Part shown: positions 15,744 through 24,414 of the stretch, in pieces
Layout: every line of letters begins with the position of its first letter
Numbering within the stretch: the first letter of the stretch is position 1
Assembly: GCA_031254035.1 (NCBI GenBank)
Contig: JAIRVF010000021.1
Location: forward strand, 1-43,336
Origin: Paenibacillus sp.
GTDB lineage: Bacteria > Bacillota > Bacilli > Paenibacillales > Paenibacillaceae
Length of the DNA stretch: 43,336 nucleotides
Reading direction: 5' to 3'
The notes under the pieces: generated by a model
What the model saw: the letters and a program-made list of their open reading frames with translations, nothing else
Database searches by the model: none
What the model was told of the DNA's origin: nothing
Position numbers and translations under genes: made by a program

Positions 15744-16649
15744 TTAATGATCCCGGTTCATCAGGTAATCTGCGATTTCCAGCAGACGTGAAGGATTCGA
15801 AAGCTCTGCTTCAAGTACTGCCGCCTTCGCCTCGTCCGTTAGGCGCCGGACTTCCCGCTTAGAATCTTCAATCCCGATAAAATAAGGATACGTTACTTTT
15901 TCCTGTTTCATGTCGCTTTGTGTTTTTTTCCCCAGCTTGGCTTCATCGCCAACGATATCTAGAATATCATCCTGAATCTGGAATGCAAGCCCGAGCTTCC
16001 TTCCGAATGTACCTAGTGCTTCAAGCTGCGACACGTTTGCACCGCCGATCCGGCCACCTGCCAGCAGCGAAAATTCAATCAAATCAGCTGTTTTATGGAG
16101 ATGAATATATTTAAGCTGTTCCAACTCCGTCAGCCCTTGCTCGCCCTCCATATCAGCCACTTGGCCGCCAACCATTCCTCTTGGACCCGATAGTTTCGAT
16201 AGATCCATCGTGATTTCCACCACTCTTGCGGCTGGTACGCCATGAACCGCGGACAATTGCGCCACCAGAAAAAAGGCATGCGTCAGCAGCGCATCGCCAG
16301 CAAGTATAGCTGAAGCTTCCCCAAAAACTTTGTGATTCGTCAATTTTCCCCGACGGTAATCATCATTATCCATGGCCGGTAAATCGTCATGGATCAGGGA
16401 ATAAGTATGCACCATTTCAACGGCACATGCGGCGTCAAGCGCCGCATCCGCGTTCCCTTCCAAGGCCTCGCAAGCAGCCATGACAAGCAGGGGGCGCATA
16501 CGTTTCCCTCCGGCCATCAAGGAATAAAGCATCGCTTCCCGCAGCGTGGAGGGTATGTGCCAGTGAGCCGGCAGGCTCTCCTCGAGTCTTTTTGCAACCC
16601 GTTCAATGATGTGTTGATGGAATTCTCTGAAGGAGGCCGCTTCACTCAA
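15744..16649 (-). CDS. ispA: Geranyl/farnesyl diphosphate synthase
   Basis: This trans-prenyltransferase of about 301 residues condenses isopentenyl and allylic diphosphates to farnesyl diphosphate. The first aspartate-rich motif is IHDDLPAMDNDDYRRG and the second is FQIQDDILDIVGD; GGKRMRPLL and the Lys of LTNHKVFGE are also present. Residues before the first motif fit the YqiD/IspA group. The frame is open to ATG 16670, but that start has no ribosome binding site. TTG 16649, five bases after GGTGGTGA, is preferred and overlaps the xseB stop by 8 bp. It belongs to the xseA-xseB-ispA run. Confidence 0.93.
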   Translation of the reverse strand: MSEAASFREFHQHIIERVAKRLEESLPAHWHIPSTLREAMLYSLMAGGKRMRPLLVMAACEALEGNADAALDAACAVEMVHTYSLIHDDLPAMDNDDYRRGKLTNHKVFGEASAILAGDALLTHAFFLVAQLSAVHGVPAARVVEITMDLSKLSGPRGMVGGQVADMEGEQGLTELEQLKYIHLHKTADLIEFSLLAGGRIGGANVSQLEALGTFGRKLGLAFQIQDDILDIVGDEAKLGKKTQSDMKQEKVTYPYFIGIEDSKREVRRLTDEAKAAVLEAELSNPSRLLEIADYLMNRDH

Positions 16650-16905
16650 GTATGTCACCACCATTTGCATCTAATGTAGCGCCGAAAGGTTTTTTGCGCA
16701 ATTCGCCGTTCTCTTCCACGATCATTTCAATTTTCCGTTCCACCTGCTCGAGTTTCTGGCTGCAAAGCTGCGAAAGCTTCATTCCTTCTTGGAACAGTTC
16801 AATTGCCTTTTCAAGCGGCACATCGCCATGTTCAAGCTCCCCGACGATATCCTCCAGCTGAATCATGGCGTCTTCGAACTTCAATTCATTGTTCTTGTCC
16901 GTCAA
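16642..16905 (-). CDS. xseB: Exodeoxyribonuclease VII small subunit
   Basis: XseB is the small helical subunit of exonuclease VII; several copies bind the XseA coiled coil. The core motif is LKFEDAMIQLEDIVGELEHGDVPLEKAIELFQEGMKLSQLC, split here as LKFEDAMIQLEDIVGELE and GDVPLEKAIELFQEGMKLS. The start is placed at TTG 16905 because AAGGAGG directly abuts the ATG at 16914 and is nine bases from the TTG, giving 87 residues. The gene overlaps xseA upstream by about 20 bp, the usual arrangement. Confidence 0.93.
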   Translation of the reverse strand: MTDKNNELKFEDAMIQLEDIVGELEHGDVPLEKAIELFQEGMKLSQLCSQKLEQVERKIEMIVEENGELRKKPFGATLDANGGDILE

Positions 16906-18256
16906 CTTGTCCATCCTCCTTCATTCCCCACACCTGACATGAAAGCTGACCGTCGCTCACCTTAATATGGACCAGATCCCCAGGCTGTACGTCATTGATT
17001 GATTTGATGAGATGTTGCTCCTGCTCGTCATAAACGAGGCTGTAGCCACGCGCCATCACCTTAAGCGGGCTCAAGGCGTCAAGATGTCTAACTGATGAAC
17101 GCAGCTGAGACTGTTTATTTCTCAGAATTGACTGCATAAGCGTAACCAACTGCTTACTGCTAGCCTCGCTGCGTTTCTTGGCATAGGAGAGCTGTTCCTG
17201 CGGATGATAACGCATCAGCCCGTGATACATCCGGCTTTGCTTCTCCCGGCTCAGACTCAGCTTCGCCTGCATACAGCCGTTTAAACGCTGCTTCAGCATA
17301 TCCAGACGTTCCGCATGTTGAAGCATGTATCTCCGCGGATGTACGAGCACAGGTGAACGCTGCAGCGAAGTAAGCTGTTGGCGACTGCGTTTTACCCGTT
17401 CAAGCAGCAGCTGCCGCAGCAGGCGTCGGCGCTGTTCGATCCTATTGCCCAGCTCAGCCGCATGTGGAACCGCCAGCTCAGCCGCCGCCGTCGGCGTGGC
17501 GGCCCGAAGATCCGCCGCGAAATCAGCGATAGTGAAATCCGTTTCATGTCCTACCGCGGAGATCACTGGAATAAATGATGCCCGAATCGCTCTTGCCACC
17601 TGCTCCTCGTTAAATGCCCATAATTCCTCAAGCGAACCGCCGCCACGGCCCACGATCAGAACATCGGCTTCTTCCATTTCGTTCATCTGCCGTATGGCGC
17701 GCACGATCGAAGGCGCTGCCCCTTTGCCCTGCACGAGTACAGGATACAGAATGATCCTCGCTTGCGGATATCGCCTACCGAGTGTAATCATGATGTCCCG
17801 GACCGCTGCCCCCGTCGGAGAAGTAATGACGCCGATCGTTTCTGGGAATTCGGGAATTGGCCGTTTTCGTTCGGCCGCAAAAAGCCCCTCTTCCTCCAGC
17901 CTTTTCTTCAGCTGCTCAAAAGCCAAGTACAAGCTGCCGATTCCATCCGGCTGCATATGCGTAGCATAAAACTGGTATTGGCCATCACGCTCGTAAACCG
18001 TTACGTTACCTCTTGCAATAACCTTTGAACCTTCCTTCGGCACAAATGGAAGACGCTGGTTATGGGAAGCAAACATGATCGCCCGGATTCGGCTGCCCTC
18101 ATCCTTTAGCGTGAAATACATATGCCCGCTGGAATGATGGGTGAAATTCGATATTTCGCCGCGAATCCAGACATCGGATAGCAAAACGTCCGAATCAAGC
18201 TTCATCCGAATATATTTGTTTAGGTCCTTTATCGAAAAAATACGTTGTGGTTCCAT
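16886..18256 (-). CDS. xseA: Exodeoxyribonuclease VII large subunit
   Basis: XseA is the catalytic subunit that degrades single-stranded DNA into oligonucleotides. The 456-residue protein has an N-terminal OB fold (DVWIRGEISNFTHHSSGHMY, AIMFASHNQRL). The catalytic domain has VITSPTGAAVRDI, VLIVGRGGGSLEELWAFNEE, PVISAVGHETDFTIADFAAD and LRAATPTAAAELAVP. A long Arg/Gln-rich helical region (about 285-390) follows, then the C-terminal ALSPLKVMARGYSLV. Length is normal. It starts 16 bp after folD and overlaps xseB. Confidence 0.97.
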   Translation of the reverse strand: MEPQRIFSIKDLNKYIRMKLDSDVLLSDVWIRGEISNFTHHSSGHMYFTLKDEGSRIRAIMFASHNQRLPFVPKEGSKVIARGNVTVYERDGQYQFYATHMQPDGIGSLYLAFEQLKKRLEEEGLFAAERKRPIPEFPETIGVITSPTGAAVRDIMITLGRRYPQARIILYPVLVQGKGAAPSIVRAIRQMNEMEEADVLIVGRGGGSLEELWAFNEEQVARAIRASFIPVISAVGHETDFTIADFAADLRAATPTAAAELAVPHAAELGNRIEQRRRLLRQLLLERVKRSRQQLTSLQRSPVLVHPRRYMLQHAERLDMLKQRLNGCMQAKLSLSREKQSRMYHGLMRYHPQEQLSYAKKRSEASSKQLVTLMQSILRNKQSQLRSSVRHLDALSPLKVMARGYSLVYDEQEQHLIKSINDVQPGDLVHIKVSDGQLSCQVWGMKEDGQVDGQEQ

Positions 18257-18271
18257 GTCAGAATCCCTCTC

Positions 18272-19129
18272 TTACGCGAGACCGTGATGACGTTTGGCCG
18301 CAAGCAGCGTATTTTGCATCAGCATCGTTATAGTCATCGGGCCCACGCCGCCAGGAACCGGAGTGATCGGCCCCGATACTTCCTTCACGCTTTCAAAATC
18401 CACGTCACCGGCCAGCTTGCCGTTATCGAGACGATTCATACCGACATCAATGACGACCGCACCAGGTTTTATGTAGCTAGCATCAATGAAATTCGCCCGG
18501 CCGATTGCTACTACAAGCACGTCTGCCTGGCGGGCAATCTCAGCCATATTTGTCGTGCGGGAGTGGCACATCGTTACCGTCGCATTTTCTCTCTGAAGCA
18601 GAAGCGATACCGGTTTGCCGACAATATTGCTGCGGCCGATTACGACGGCATGTTTACCAGACAATGAAATTCCTGCCCGTTTGATCAATTCGATCACACC
18701 TGCCGGTGTACACGGAAGCAGGCTGTCATCGCCGATTACCAGATTCCCCACATTAACCGGATGAAAACCATCCACGTCTTTGTTTACAGCAATTGCGTTG
18801 ATAACCGCTTTTTCATCAATATGCCCGGGAAGGGGCAGCTGCACCAAAATTCCGTCGATGTTGTCCTGCTGGTTCAGCTTGTCCACGAGTGCAAGCAAAT
18901 CGTCTTGCGAAGTTTCCGCAGGCAAACGATGAACCTCAGAGTAAAAGCCCAAATCATGACACGCCTTTTCCTTGTTGCGGACATACACCTGCGACGCCGG
19001 ATCTTCACCCACAAGCACAACGGCAAGACCTGGCACAACACCTTTAACCACTAAGTCCTGTACTTCGCCGGCAATAACGCCGCGGATTTCTTCAGATACC
19101 TGTTTACCGCTGATAATGGTTGCTGTCAT
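18272..19129 (-). CDS. folD: Methylenetetrahydrofolate dehydrogenase/cyclohydrolase
   Basis: FolD interconverts 5,10-methylene-, methenyl- and 10-formyl-tetrahydrofolate using NADP. The product has 285 residues from ATG 19129, chosen because GGGGGAG lies seven bases upstream and the protein then starts MTATIISGK. An open extension to 19198 lacks a site. Motifs are the catalytic Lys in [50 protein letters not shown] and [14 protein letters not shown]. It lies 77 bp after nusB on the same strand. Confidence 0.97.
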   Translation of the reverse strand: MTATIISGKQVSEEIRGVIAGEVQDLVVKGVVPGLAVVLVGEDPASQVYVRNKEKACHDLGFYSEVHRLPAETSQDDLLALVDKLNQQDNIDGILVQLPLPGHIDEKAVINAIAVNKDVDGFHPVNVGNLVIGDDSLLPCTPAGVIELIKRAGISLSGKHAVVIGRSNIVGKPVSLLLQRENATVTMCHSRTTNMAEIARQADVLVVAIGRANFIDASYIKPGAVVIDVGMNRLDNGKLAGDVDFESVKEVSGPITPVPGGVGPMTITMLMQNTLLAAKRHHGLA

Positions 19130-19206
19130 TTTACTCTCTCCCCCGTATGCGAAATGCTTCATTCGTTCCACAACCGATTCCGGCTTAAAAGTGAGCAAAT
19201 TTAAAA

Positions 19207-19695
19207 TCAGGAAGGATCGTTTTCGACGTTCTCTACGTTCTTCGCGCTCTTCAGCTTGTCCAGCTCACGGATCATGTTCCCCAGAACACCGTTAACGAAC
19301 TTCCCTGACTCTTCGGTACCGAAATGCTTGGACAGCTCAATCGCTTCATTTACTGCGACCTTGGCTGGCACATCGTTCGAATACAACAGTTCAAACGCAG
19401 CCAAACGTAGAATTTGACGATCTACCCTTGATAGACGGCTAATTTGCCATCCTTTCAAGTAGTTTTCGAGCAGGCCGTCGATCGCTTGCTTATGGCTCCA
19501 AACTCCATTGACCAGTCCGAGCACATAAGACTTGAGTTCGATTTCGTTCGTGATGACACGTTCAGTGTCGTTTTCCTCGGTGGCTTCATCCAAAAGCATA
19601 TTCACCGCTTCTTCACCGTTAACCTCATTCATTTCCATTTGATATAGACTTTGCACGATGATTTCCCTAGCTACACGTCTTTTCATTATTTTCAT
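19207..19695 (-). CDS. nusB: Transcription antitermination factor NusB
   Basis: NusB binds boxA RNA with NusE (S10) and promotes antitermination of rRNA operons. The 162-residue all-helical protein has [18 protein letters not shown] at the start, [20 protein letters not shown] in the middle and [18 protein letters not shown] followed by [14 protein letters not shown]. It has an acidic tail. The ATG is preceded by AGGAGGAACATA. Confidence 0.96.
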   Translation of the reverse strand: MKIMKRRVAREIIVQSLYQMEMNEVNGEEAVNMLLDEATEENDTERVITNEIELKSYVLGLVNGVWSHKQAIDGLLENYLKGWQISRLSRVDRQILRLAAFELLYSNDVPAKVAVNEAIELSKHFGTEESGKFVNGVLGNMIRELDKLKSAKNVENVENDPS

Positions 19696-19808
19696 TATGT
19701 TCCTCCTGAACCAGTCATAAATGCACTTTTCATTATTATGGGTTATTACAGCTGGATTGTTGCACTCCCTTGAAGCAAAGGTTTTTTCACAAAAAAAATC
19801 CGCAATAT

Positions 19809-19824
19809 GTTTTCACCGGAAAAC
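19809..19824 (-). terminator. Weak hairpin between the DUF2273 gene and nusB
   Basis: GTTTTC-CGGT-GAAAAC on the minus strand is followed after nine bases by eight T residues. It may be a leaky terminator or attenuator upstream of nusB. The 180-bp gap holds nothing else recognisable. Confidence 0.3.
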
Positions 19825-19875
19825 GGGCATGTTGAAGCTGTAGCTCTTTTTTTCCGGAGAAAGCATATCACGGGT

Positions 19876-20109
19876 TCATTTAAAAGGACGCCAGCGCTCA
19901 GAAAGCCACTGTCCTATTTCACTCCAGCGAAAAAAAGACCCTAAGTGCAAGTCCTTTCTTTTGCCGAAAGTATATCCTATGAACACAACCAATGCAAAGA
20001 ACAACATATCCCAAAAACCCGCAAACAAATAAATAAAACCAAAAAAGATTCCGCCGGCTAGACCGGTAATCCGTCCTCCGTGACTCTCCCATATTTCTTT
20101 CCAGATCAT
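19876..20109 (-). CDS. DUF2273 small membrane protein
   Basis: This 77-residue protein has two hydrophobic segments (ITGLAGGIFFGFIYLFAGFW and MLFFALVVFIGYTFGKRKD), matching DUF2273 proteins that accompany Asp23 and AmaP. ATG 20109 is chosen because GAGGTGATC lies about eight bases upstream; the GTG at 20121 is inside that site. It follows amaP by about 15 bp. It probably belongs to the same envelope-stress-type module, with its role unknown. Confidence 0.85.
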   Translation of the reverse strand: MIWKEIWESHGGRITGLAGGIFFGFIYLFAGFWDMLFFALVVFIGYTFGKRKDLHLGSFFRWSEIGQWLSERWRPFK

Positions 20110-20123
20110 CGGGAAGATCACCT

Positions 20124-20672
20124 CTATTCCACTCTACTCTTGATCGCCGTCGACTGAGCAACATTGGCGATATATACAGCTACATTCGATACCGGGATCC
20201 CCGTTGTTTCTTGGAGATGATCATGAACCTGCTTTTGAATATCCGTCGTCATGGCTGGAATCGAAACATCCCCTTCCACGACTGCACGAATCATGATTTC
20301 AAGCCCAGCCCCCGTTACACGAATCCGGGCTTTCAAGTCTTTGGCCCCCCGGATTCTTGACGCTGCCTTCAAGCAAAGATTCTCTATTGTTTCCACCGAA
20401 ATTTGAATATCGCCGTATTCCGTGCGCTGATCAATCGAAGGAATATGGACGCGTTCGCGTCGGATAGAAATGTAGAAAAAACGGACGCTGAGCAGAAACA
20501 AAACAGCCGCAACCACAAGAAAAGTGATTCGAAGCGTCGTTTGATCCATATAACTCTCCAATTCGGGAATCAAATCACTCATACGGAGGATGGCAAATAC
20601 ACTAATTATTCCGATACTCAAGCTGTAAACAAACAGCAAAAGTCTATCCAGTATTTTAGCCACGAATTGCAT
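20124..20672 (-). CDS. amaP: Alkaline shock response membrane anchor AmaP
   Basis: This 182-residue protein has two N-terminal transmembrane helices (LLLFVYSLSIGIISVFAIL; ITFLVVAAVLFLLSVRFFYI). A cytoplasmic domain related to Asp23 follows (GDIQISVETIENLCLKAA, VTGAGLEIMIRAVVEGDV, VAVYIANVA). AmaP tethers Asp23-type proteins to the membrane in Staphylococcus. The start is uncertain: AAGGAGG is only two bases before ATG 20672 and eleven before GTG 20660. It lies 100 bp after the Asp23-family gene. Confidence 0.88.
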   Translation of the reverse strand: MQFVAKILDRLLLFVYSLSIGIISVFAILRMSDLIPELESYMDQTTLRITFLVVAAVLFLLSVRFFYISIRRERVHIPSIDQRTEYGDIQISVETIENLCLKAASRIRGAKDLKARIRVTGAGLEIMIRAVVEGDVSIPAMTTDIQKQVHDHLQETTGIPVSNVAVYIANVAQSTAIKSRVE

Positions 20673-20692
20673 AGCCTCCTTAAATTAGAGTA

Positions 20693-20716
20693 AACCCTCG
20701 ACATATGTCGGGGGTT
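20693..20716. promoter_or_regulatory. Hairpin between asp23 and amaP
   Basis: A 12-bp near-perfect palindrome (AACCCTCGACAT and ATGTCGGGGGTT) lies in the 100-bp gap 57 bp after the asp23 stop. No T run follows on the minus strand, so an RNA-processing or attenuation role is more likely than full termination. Confidence 0.4.
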
Positions 20717-20772
20717 ACATTTTAGAATGAACTAAGGATACGTGCCCTCCAGCCCATTCGACCGATCTCTCA

Positions 20773-21183
20773 TTATTTCACTCGATGATTGGGCTCGATG
20801 TCTTCTACTCTCTCAGCGCTTTTGAAATGCACATCATGAATTTGTACATTAACTTCAATTACCGTCAATCCGGTCATCATCTCGATGGACCGCTTGATAT
20901 TGCGCTGGATTTCCGAAGCTACTTCCGGTAGACGGTGTCCGTATTCAATAATGACGGAAACGTCCACAGCAGCTTCACGCTGGCCCACTTCAACTTTCAC
21001 GCCTTTGGACAAGTTCTTGCGTCCCAGCAATTCGGCAATGCCACCTGCAAAGCCGCCGCTCATTCCGGCGACACCTTTGACTTCAACCGTCGCAAGACCT
21101 GCAATAATCTCGATCACTTCAGGTGCAATCTGTATTTCACCGATATCCGTTCGTTCAAACTCATTCGGTTTTTCTGTGCTCAT
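20773..21183 (-). CDS. Asp23/Gls24 family protein (YqhY-like)
   Basis: This is a 136-residue cytoplasmic protein of the Asp23 family. The core has IGEIQIAPEVIEIIAGLATV, EVKGVAGMSGG, VKVEVGQREAAVDVSVIIEYG and LTVIEVNVQIHDV. In B. subtilis the YqhY gene occupies the same place next to accC and is linked to control of acetyl-CoA carboxylase. ATG 21183 is preferred (AAAGGTG ten bases upstream) over the open extension to 21225. It is separated from accC by a repeat element. Confidence 0.92.
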   Translation of the reverse strand: MSTEKPNEFERTDIGEIQIAPEVIEIIAGLATVEVKGVAGMSGGFAGGIAELLGRKNLSKGVKVEVGQREAAVDVSVIIEYGHRLPEVASEIQRNIKRSIEMMTGLTVIEVNVQIHDVHFKSAERVEDIEPNHRVK

Positions 21184-21320
21184 TAATGTTACACACCTTT
21201 CAGTTTGGATGGATAACCGATACATCTGTCAGTACGTTTTTTGTAAATAGCACTTCGATAGATGTTTTCTTATCCTCATAATATATCATTAAAGGTGAAT
21301 CATGACAAACTTCTTTGAGA

Positions 21321-21500
21321 GGTTGTTCAAAAAGTCCGCCTTTGATCACGAAGTGAATCAGAAAGCAACTCGGCATCGAATCTTGAATTTAGCCGGTCCT
21401 TCCGGTGCTCACGTACCCACTACGTACGCTCCGCTCCTCAGTCCCTAGCTTCATCCAACCTTCTCGGTGCTGAAAACCGGCCTTTTTGAACACGCACTTT
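21321..21500 (+). repeat. Modular intergenic repeat, copy 1 (180 bp)
   Basis: The ends carry TGTTCAAAAAG as an inverted repeat (GGTTGTTCAAAAAGTCCGC at the left, GCCTTTTTGAACACGCAC at the right). The interior has the core GCATCGAATCTTGAATT, GGTGCTCACGTACCCACTAC, CCGCTCCTCAGTCCCTA and TCGGTGCTGAAAACCG, all shared with copies 2 and 3. It ends five bases before the accC stop on the other strand. This is the shortest form, with no hairpin cassettes. It has no coding potential. Confidence 0.88.
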
Positions 21501-21505
21501 GAGGT

Positions 21506-22849
21506 CTAAATCTCGTTTTCCTCTAGGAATTTAATATCAAAATCGCCTTTATTGAAAGTCGGATGCTCTAAAAGTTTCAAATGGAACGGAATCGTCGTAT
21601 GAATGCCTTCAACGGCAAACTCGGACAATGCCCGCTTCATTTTTGCAATCGCCTCACCCCGCGTTGGGGCCCACACGATCAACTTAGCAATCATAGAATC
21701 ATAAAATGGAGGAATGGAATATCCCTGGTACGCCGCACTGTCCACACGTACGCCCGGCCCTCCCGGAGGAAGGTAAAACTCGATCTTGCCCGGGGCAGGC
21801 ATAAAGTTGCGGTCCGGATCCTCCGCGTTGATGCGGCATTCGATCGAGCTGCCGTTAATCGCGATTTCATCCTGGGAAAATGAAAGCGGATTGCCTTCCG
21901 CAACCGAAATCATTTCTTTGATCAGATCGACGCCTGTTACCATTTCGGTAACCGGATGTTCCACTTGGATACGTGTATTCATTTCCATGAAATAAAATTG
22001 TCCGTCTTGTCCGAGCAGAAACTCAAGCGTACCTGCACCAGAGTAGTCCACGGCTTGGGCCGCGCGCACCGCTGCCTCACCCATACGCTCACGGACTTCC
22101 GGCGACAATACCGGACAAGGGGATTCCTCAACAAGTTTTTGTCTACGGCGCTGAACCGAACAGTCACGCTCGCCCAAATGCACTGCATTGCCGTGTTTGT
22201 CGGCCATGATCTGGATTTCCACATGCTTCATGCCGGTCAGGAACTTCTCAAGGTAAACGCCCGCGTTGCCGAAAGCTTTTTGTGCTTCCTGCTGCGCTGC
22301 AGTTATTTGCTTGATCAACGCCGGCTCATCCTCCGCGATGCGGATGCCCTTACCTCCGCCTCCCGCAGTTGCCTTGATAATCAAAGGATATCCGATGTCT
22401 CTCCCGAGTATAATCGCTTCTTCCAAGTCTTCCACAAGACCGTCAGAACCCGGAATAACCGGAACATCTGCCGCTTTCATCGTTTGTTTCGCTACGGATT
22501 TATCTCCCATCCTATTAATTGCATTTGCAGACGGGCCGATAAAAGTAATATTGCAGGACTCGCAAATTTCTGCGAAGTCAGCATTTTCAGCCAGGAAACC
22601 GTATCCTGGATGGACTGCGTCACATTCCGTAAGCGTAGCCACACTCATGATGTTCGTAAAATTCAAGTAACTGTCTTTGGATAACGTCGGACCGATGCAG
22701 TAAGCTTCGTCCGCCAAACGAACATGAAGGGCATCCTTATCCGCTTCGGAATATACGGCAACCGTGGAAATGCCGAGCTCCCGGCAGGCCCGAATGATGC
22801 GGACGGCGATTTCGCCGCGGTTGGCTATCAAGATTTTATGAAATTCCAT
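21506..22849 (-). CDS. accC: Biotin carboxylase subunit of acetyl-CoA carboxylase
   Basis: AccC carboxylates biotin on AccB using ATP and bicarbonate, the first half-reaction of malonyl-CoA synthesis. The 447-residue ATP-grasp enzyme has [39 protein letters not shown], the glycine loop [33 protein letters not shown] and the catalytic [14 protein letters not shown]. Length is typical. It is 30 bp downstream of accB in one operon. The plus-strand frames over it are shadows. Confidence 0.97.
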   Translation of the reverse strand: MEFHKILIANRGEIAVRIIRACRELGISTVAVYSEADKDALHVRLADEAYCIGPTLSKDSYLNFTNIMSVATLTECDAVHPGYGFLAENADFAEICESCNITFIGPSANAINRMGDKSVAKQTMKAADVPVIPGSDGLVEDLEEAIILGRDIGYPLIIKATAGGGGKGIRIAEDEPALIKQITAAQQEAQKAFGNAGVYLEKFLTGMKHVEIQIMADKHGNAVHLGERDCSVQRRRQKLVEESPCPVLSPEVRERMGEAAVRAAQAVDYSGAGTLEFLLGQDGQFYFMEMNTRIQVEHPVTEMVTGVDLIKEMISVAEGNPLSFSQDEIAINGSSIECRINAEDPDRNFMPAPGKIEFYLPPGGPGVRVDSAAYQGYSIPPFYDSMIAKLIVWAPTRGEAIAKMKRALSEFAVEGIHTTIPFHLKLLEHPTFNKGDFDIKFLEENEI

Positions 22850-22879
22850 GCAAGTAACCTCCCTTTCATCATGCGGTGT

Positions 22880-23374
22880 TTATTCCGATTTCACCAGAAA
22901 CAGAGGCTGTCCGAATTCAACCAGTTGCCCGTTTTCCACTAGAATCTCAACGATTTCGCCTTTGACTTCAGCTTCCAGCTCGTTCATAAGCTTCATCGCT
23001 TCGATGATGCACACCGTGGATTTTTCATTTACTTTGTCTCCGACGTTAACGAAAGGACCCGCTTCAGGGGATGGAGATTTGTAGAACGTACCCACCATTG
23101 GAGATACAATCTTATGTAAGGAAGGGTCGACTGCCTTTGCCCCGCCAGTTGCAGGCTGAACGGATTCGGCCGCTGCGGGCGCCGTTTGGTATTGAGGGAC
23201 TGCTTGCTGCGGAACCTGAACATACTGGGCAGGGGCAGCTTGAGTTGTAATTATCTCGGTCGGGTTCGCCTTGCGAATTGTTAAATGAGTTCCTTCCAAT
23301 TCAATATCCAGCTCATGTACAGAGGTCTGATCGACCAATTGTATTAATTCTTTGATTTCACTTAACTTCAACAT
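22880..23374 (-). CDS. accB: Biotin carboxyl carrier protein
   Basis: AccB carries the biotin that shuttles carboxyl groups between AccC and the carboxyltransferase. From ATG 23374 (AAGGAGTG eight bases upstream) it has 164 residues. It has a helical N-terminus ([16 protein letters not shown]), an Ala/Gln/Pro-rich flexible linker (about 45-80) and the biotinyl domain with [13 protein letters not shown] and the target Lys in IEAMKLMNE. It is the first gene of the accBC transcript. Confidence 0.97.
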   Translation of the reverse strand: MLKLSEIKELIQLVDQTSVHELDIELEGTHLTIRKANPTEIITTQAAPAQYVQVPQQAVPQYQTAPAAAESVQPATGGAKAVDPSLHKIVSPMVGTFYKSPSPEAGPFVNVGDKVNEKSTVCIIEAMKLMNELEAEVKGEIVEILVENGQLVEFGQPLFLVKSE

Positions 23375-23436
23375 GTACAATTCACTCCTTCAAGGGAAGC
23401 GTCAGCTTCCGGACATACATACACATAACGATATGT

Positions 23437-23445
23437 ATTATAACA
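23437..23445 (-). promoter_or_regulatory. Extended -10 promoter of accB
   Basis: TGTTATAAT on the minus strand (23445-23437) lies about 63 bp before the accB start, just after the spoIIIAH terminator. No good -35 box is visible. Confidence 0.55.
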
Positions 23446-23460
23446 CAAACGATAGAAATG

Positions 23461-23491
23461 GAAAGAGTCCAAGGGAATCCCGGACTCTTTC
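23461..23491 (-). terminator. Terminator of the spoIIIA operon
   Basis: A ten-bp perfect stem (GAAAGAGTCC/GGACTCTTTC) with an 11-base loop is followed on the minus strand by CATTTCTATC, a weak T run. It lies 28 bp after the spoIIIAH stop. Confidence 0.75.
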
Positions 23492-23518
23492 GACGTTTTT
23501 CAGGTTTTTTCGCCATTT

Positions 23519-24370
23519 TTATGGTGCCATATATTGAACGCTTACTTTATCTTGAGTTACATTAAGCTCTTTCATAACCAATTGAACAATGCTGACGGCC
23601 TGTTTGACATCCGGTTTATCGCTGAGAACGAGCACTTTGAATTTCTCATTTTCTTCATTCACGACAGCGTTGGCGAAGGAATATTTTTGCTCGAGCTCTT
23701 CTTCGATTCCCTCAATCTTATTAACTTTTGTTTCCAGAGCAGAAAGTTCATCGCTAGCCTTGGCCGTTTCAGCCGGGTCTTTGCTCATATCATTCATCGC
23801 AGCCATCAAATCATTATATTTTTTCACATTGTCCTGGGAGCGCTTGAAAAGTAAATCATCAATCTGACCAGATCCGCTGCTCTTTTGTGTTTGCGCGGCC
23901 ACTTCCTTCAGTACTTCAGCATCGCTTTTTCCGTTCTGACCCTTACCATCCGCTTTGCCTGTTGAAGCTGTTTTGTCAGGTGCGGCTTGATCCTGTTGAT
24001 CCTTGCCATCTGTTTTTGCTGTTGTTTTGTCTGCGTTGTCCTTTGTTGTGTCCTTGACTGTTTCCTTGGTCGTGTCCTTGGATGTATTCTTGGCCGTATC
24101 CTTGGAAGCATCTTTGCTGCTTGTGTCCGTTTTGGCTGCCGCTGCATTGTCGTTGACCTTACCGTCCGTAATCACTTCAGTGACGCTGACTTCGTTTTCC
24201 TTGGTTTCGGCAGTTGTTCCTTTGGCGGGCGTCTTATCCGCACTTGTCACCTGCTCCGCAACCGGCGTTTTGGATGTCCCTGAGTCCTCCGTAAACAGGT
24301 AGTAAGCGGATAACATGACCATCAAACTCAGCATGGAAACTAACCAAATCGTTTGTCTTTTACTATTCAT
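23519..24370 (-). CDS. spoIIIAH: SpoIIIAH, mother-cell side of the SpoIIQ channel
   Basis: SpoIIIAH spans the outer forespore membrane and pairs with SpoIIQ. The 283-residue protein has one N-terminal helix (TIWLVSMLSLMVMLSAYYLF) and a very long low-complexity linker (about 30-155). Its YscJ/FliF-like ring-building domain (about 165-283) has SQDNVKKYNDLMAAMNDM, KVNKIEGIEEELEQKY and VKQAVSIVQLVMKELNVTQD. It is longer than the B. subtilis protein (218) because of the linker, which includes seven K-D-T-x-like tetrapeptides (residues 86-113). It is the last gene of spoIIIA; yqfA-type or other genes do not intervene before accB. Confidence 0.93.
   Translation of the reverse strand: MNSKRQTIWLVSMLSLMVMLSAYYLFTEDSGTSKTPVAEQVTSADKTPAKGTTAETKENEVSVTEVITDGKVNDNAAAAKTDTSSKDASKDTAKNTSKDTTKETVKDTTKDNADKTTAKTDGKDQQDQAAPDKTASTGKADGKGQNGKSDAEVLKEVAAQTQKSSGSGQIDDLLFKRSQDNVKKYNDLMAAMNDMSKDPAETAKASDELSALETKVNKIEGIEEELEQKYSFANAVVNEENEKFKVLVLSDKPDVKQAVSIVQLVMKELNVTQDKVSVQYMAP
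24032..24115 (-). repeat. 12-bp coding minisatellite in spoIIIAH
   Basis: Seven tandem 12-bp units encode KDAS, KDTA, KNTS, KDTT, KETV, KDTT and KDNA. Units are degenerate at third positions but keep the AAG-GAY-ACN pattern. Confidence 0.8.
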
Positions 24371-24414
24371 TCCTTAAATCCTCCTTAAATTTGATCTCAT
24401 TATTTGAAATTTGC

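Noticed and set aside
17325..17969. 214-codon plus-strand frame opposite xseA
   Set aside because: It is Ser/Arg-rich low-quality sequence antisense to xseA, with no start signal.
21321..21500. The intergenic repeat as an IS element carrying a transposase
   Set aside because: None of the three copies contains a coding frame of useful length. At most they are non-autonomous.
21956..22684. 242-codon plus-strand frame opposite accC
   Set aside because: It is a shadow of accC with no recognisable domain or ribosome binding site.
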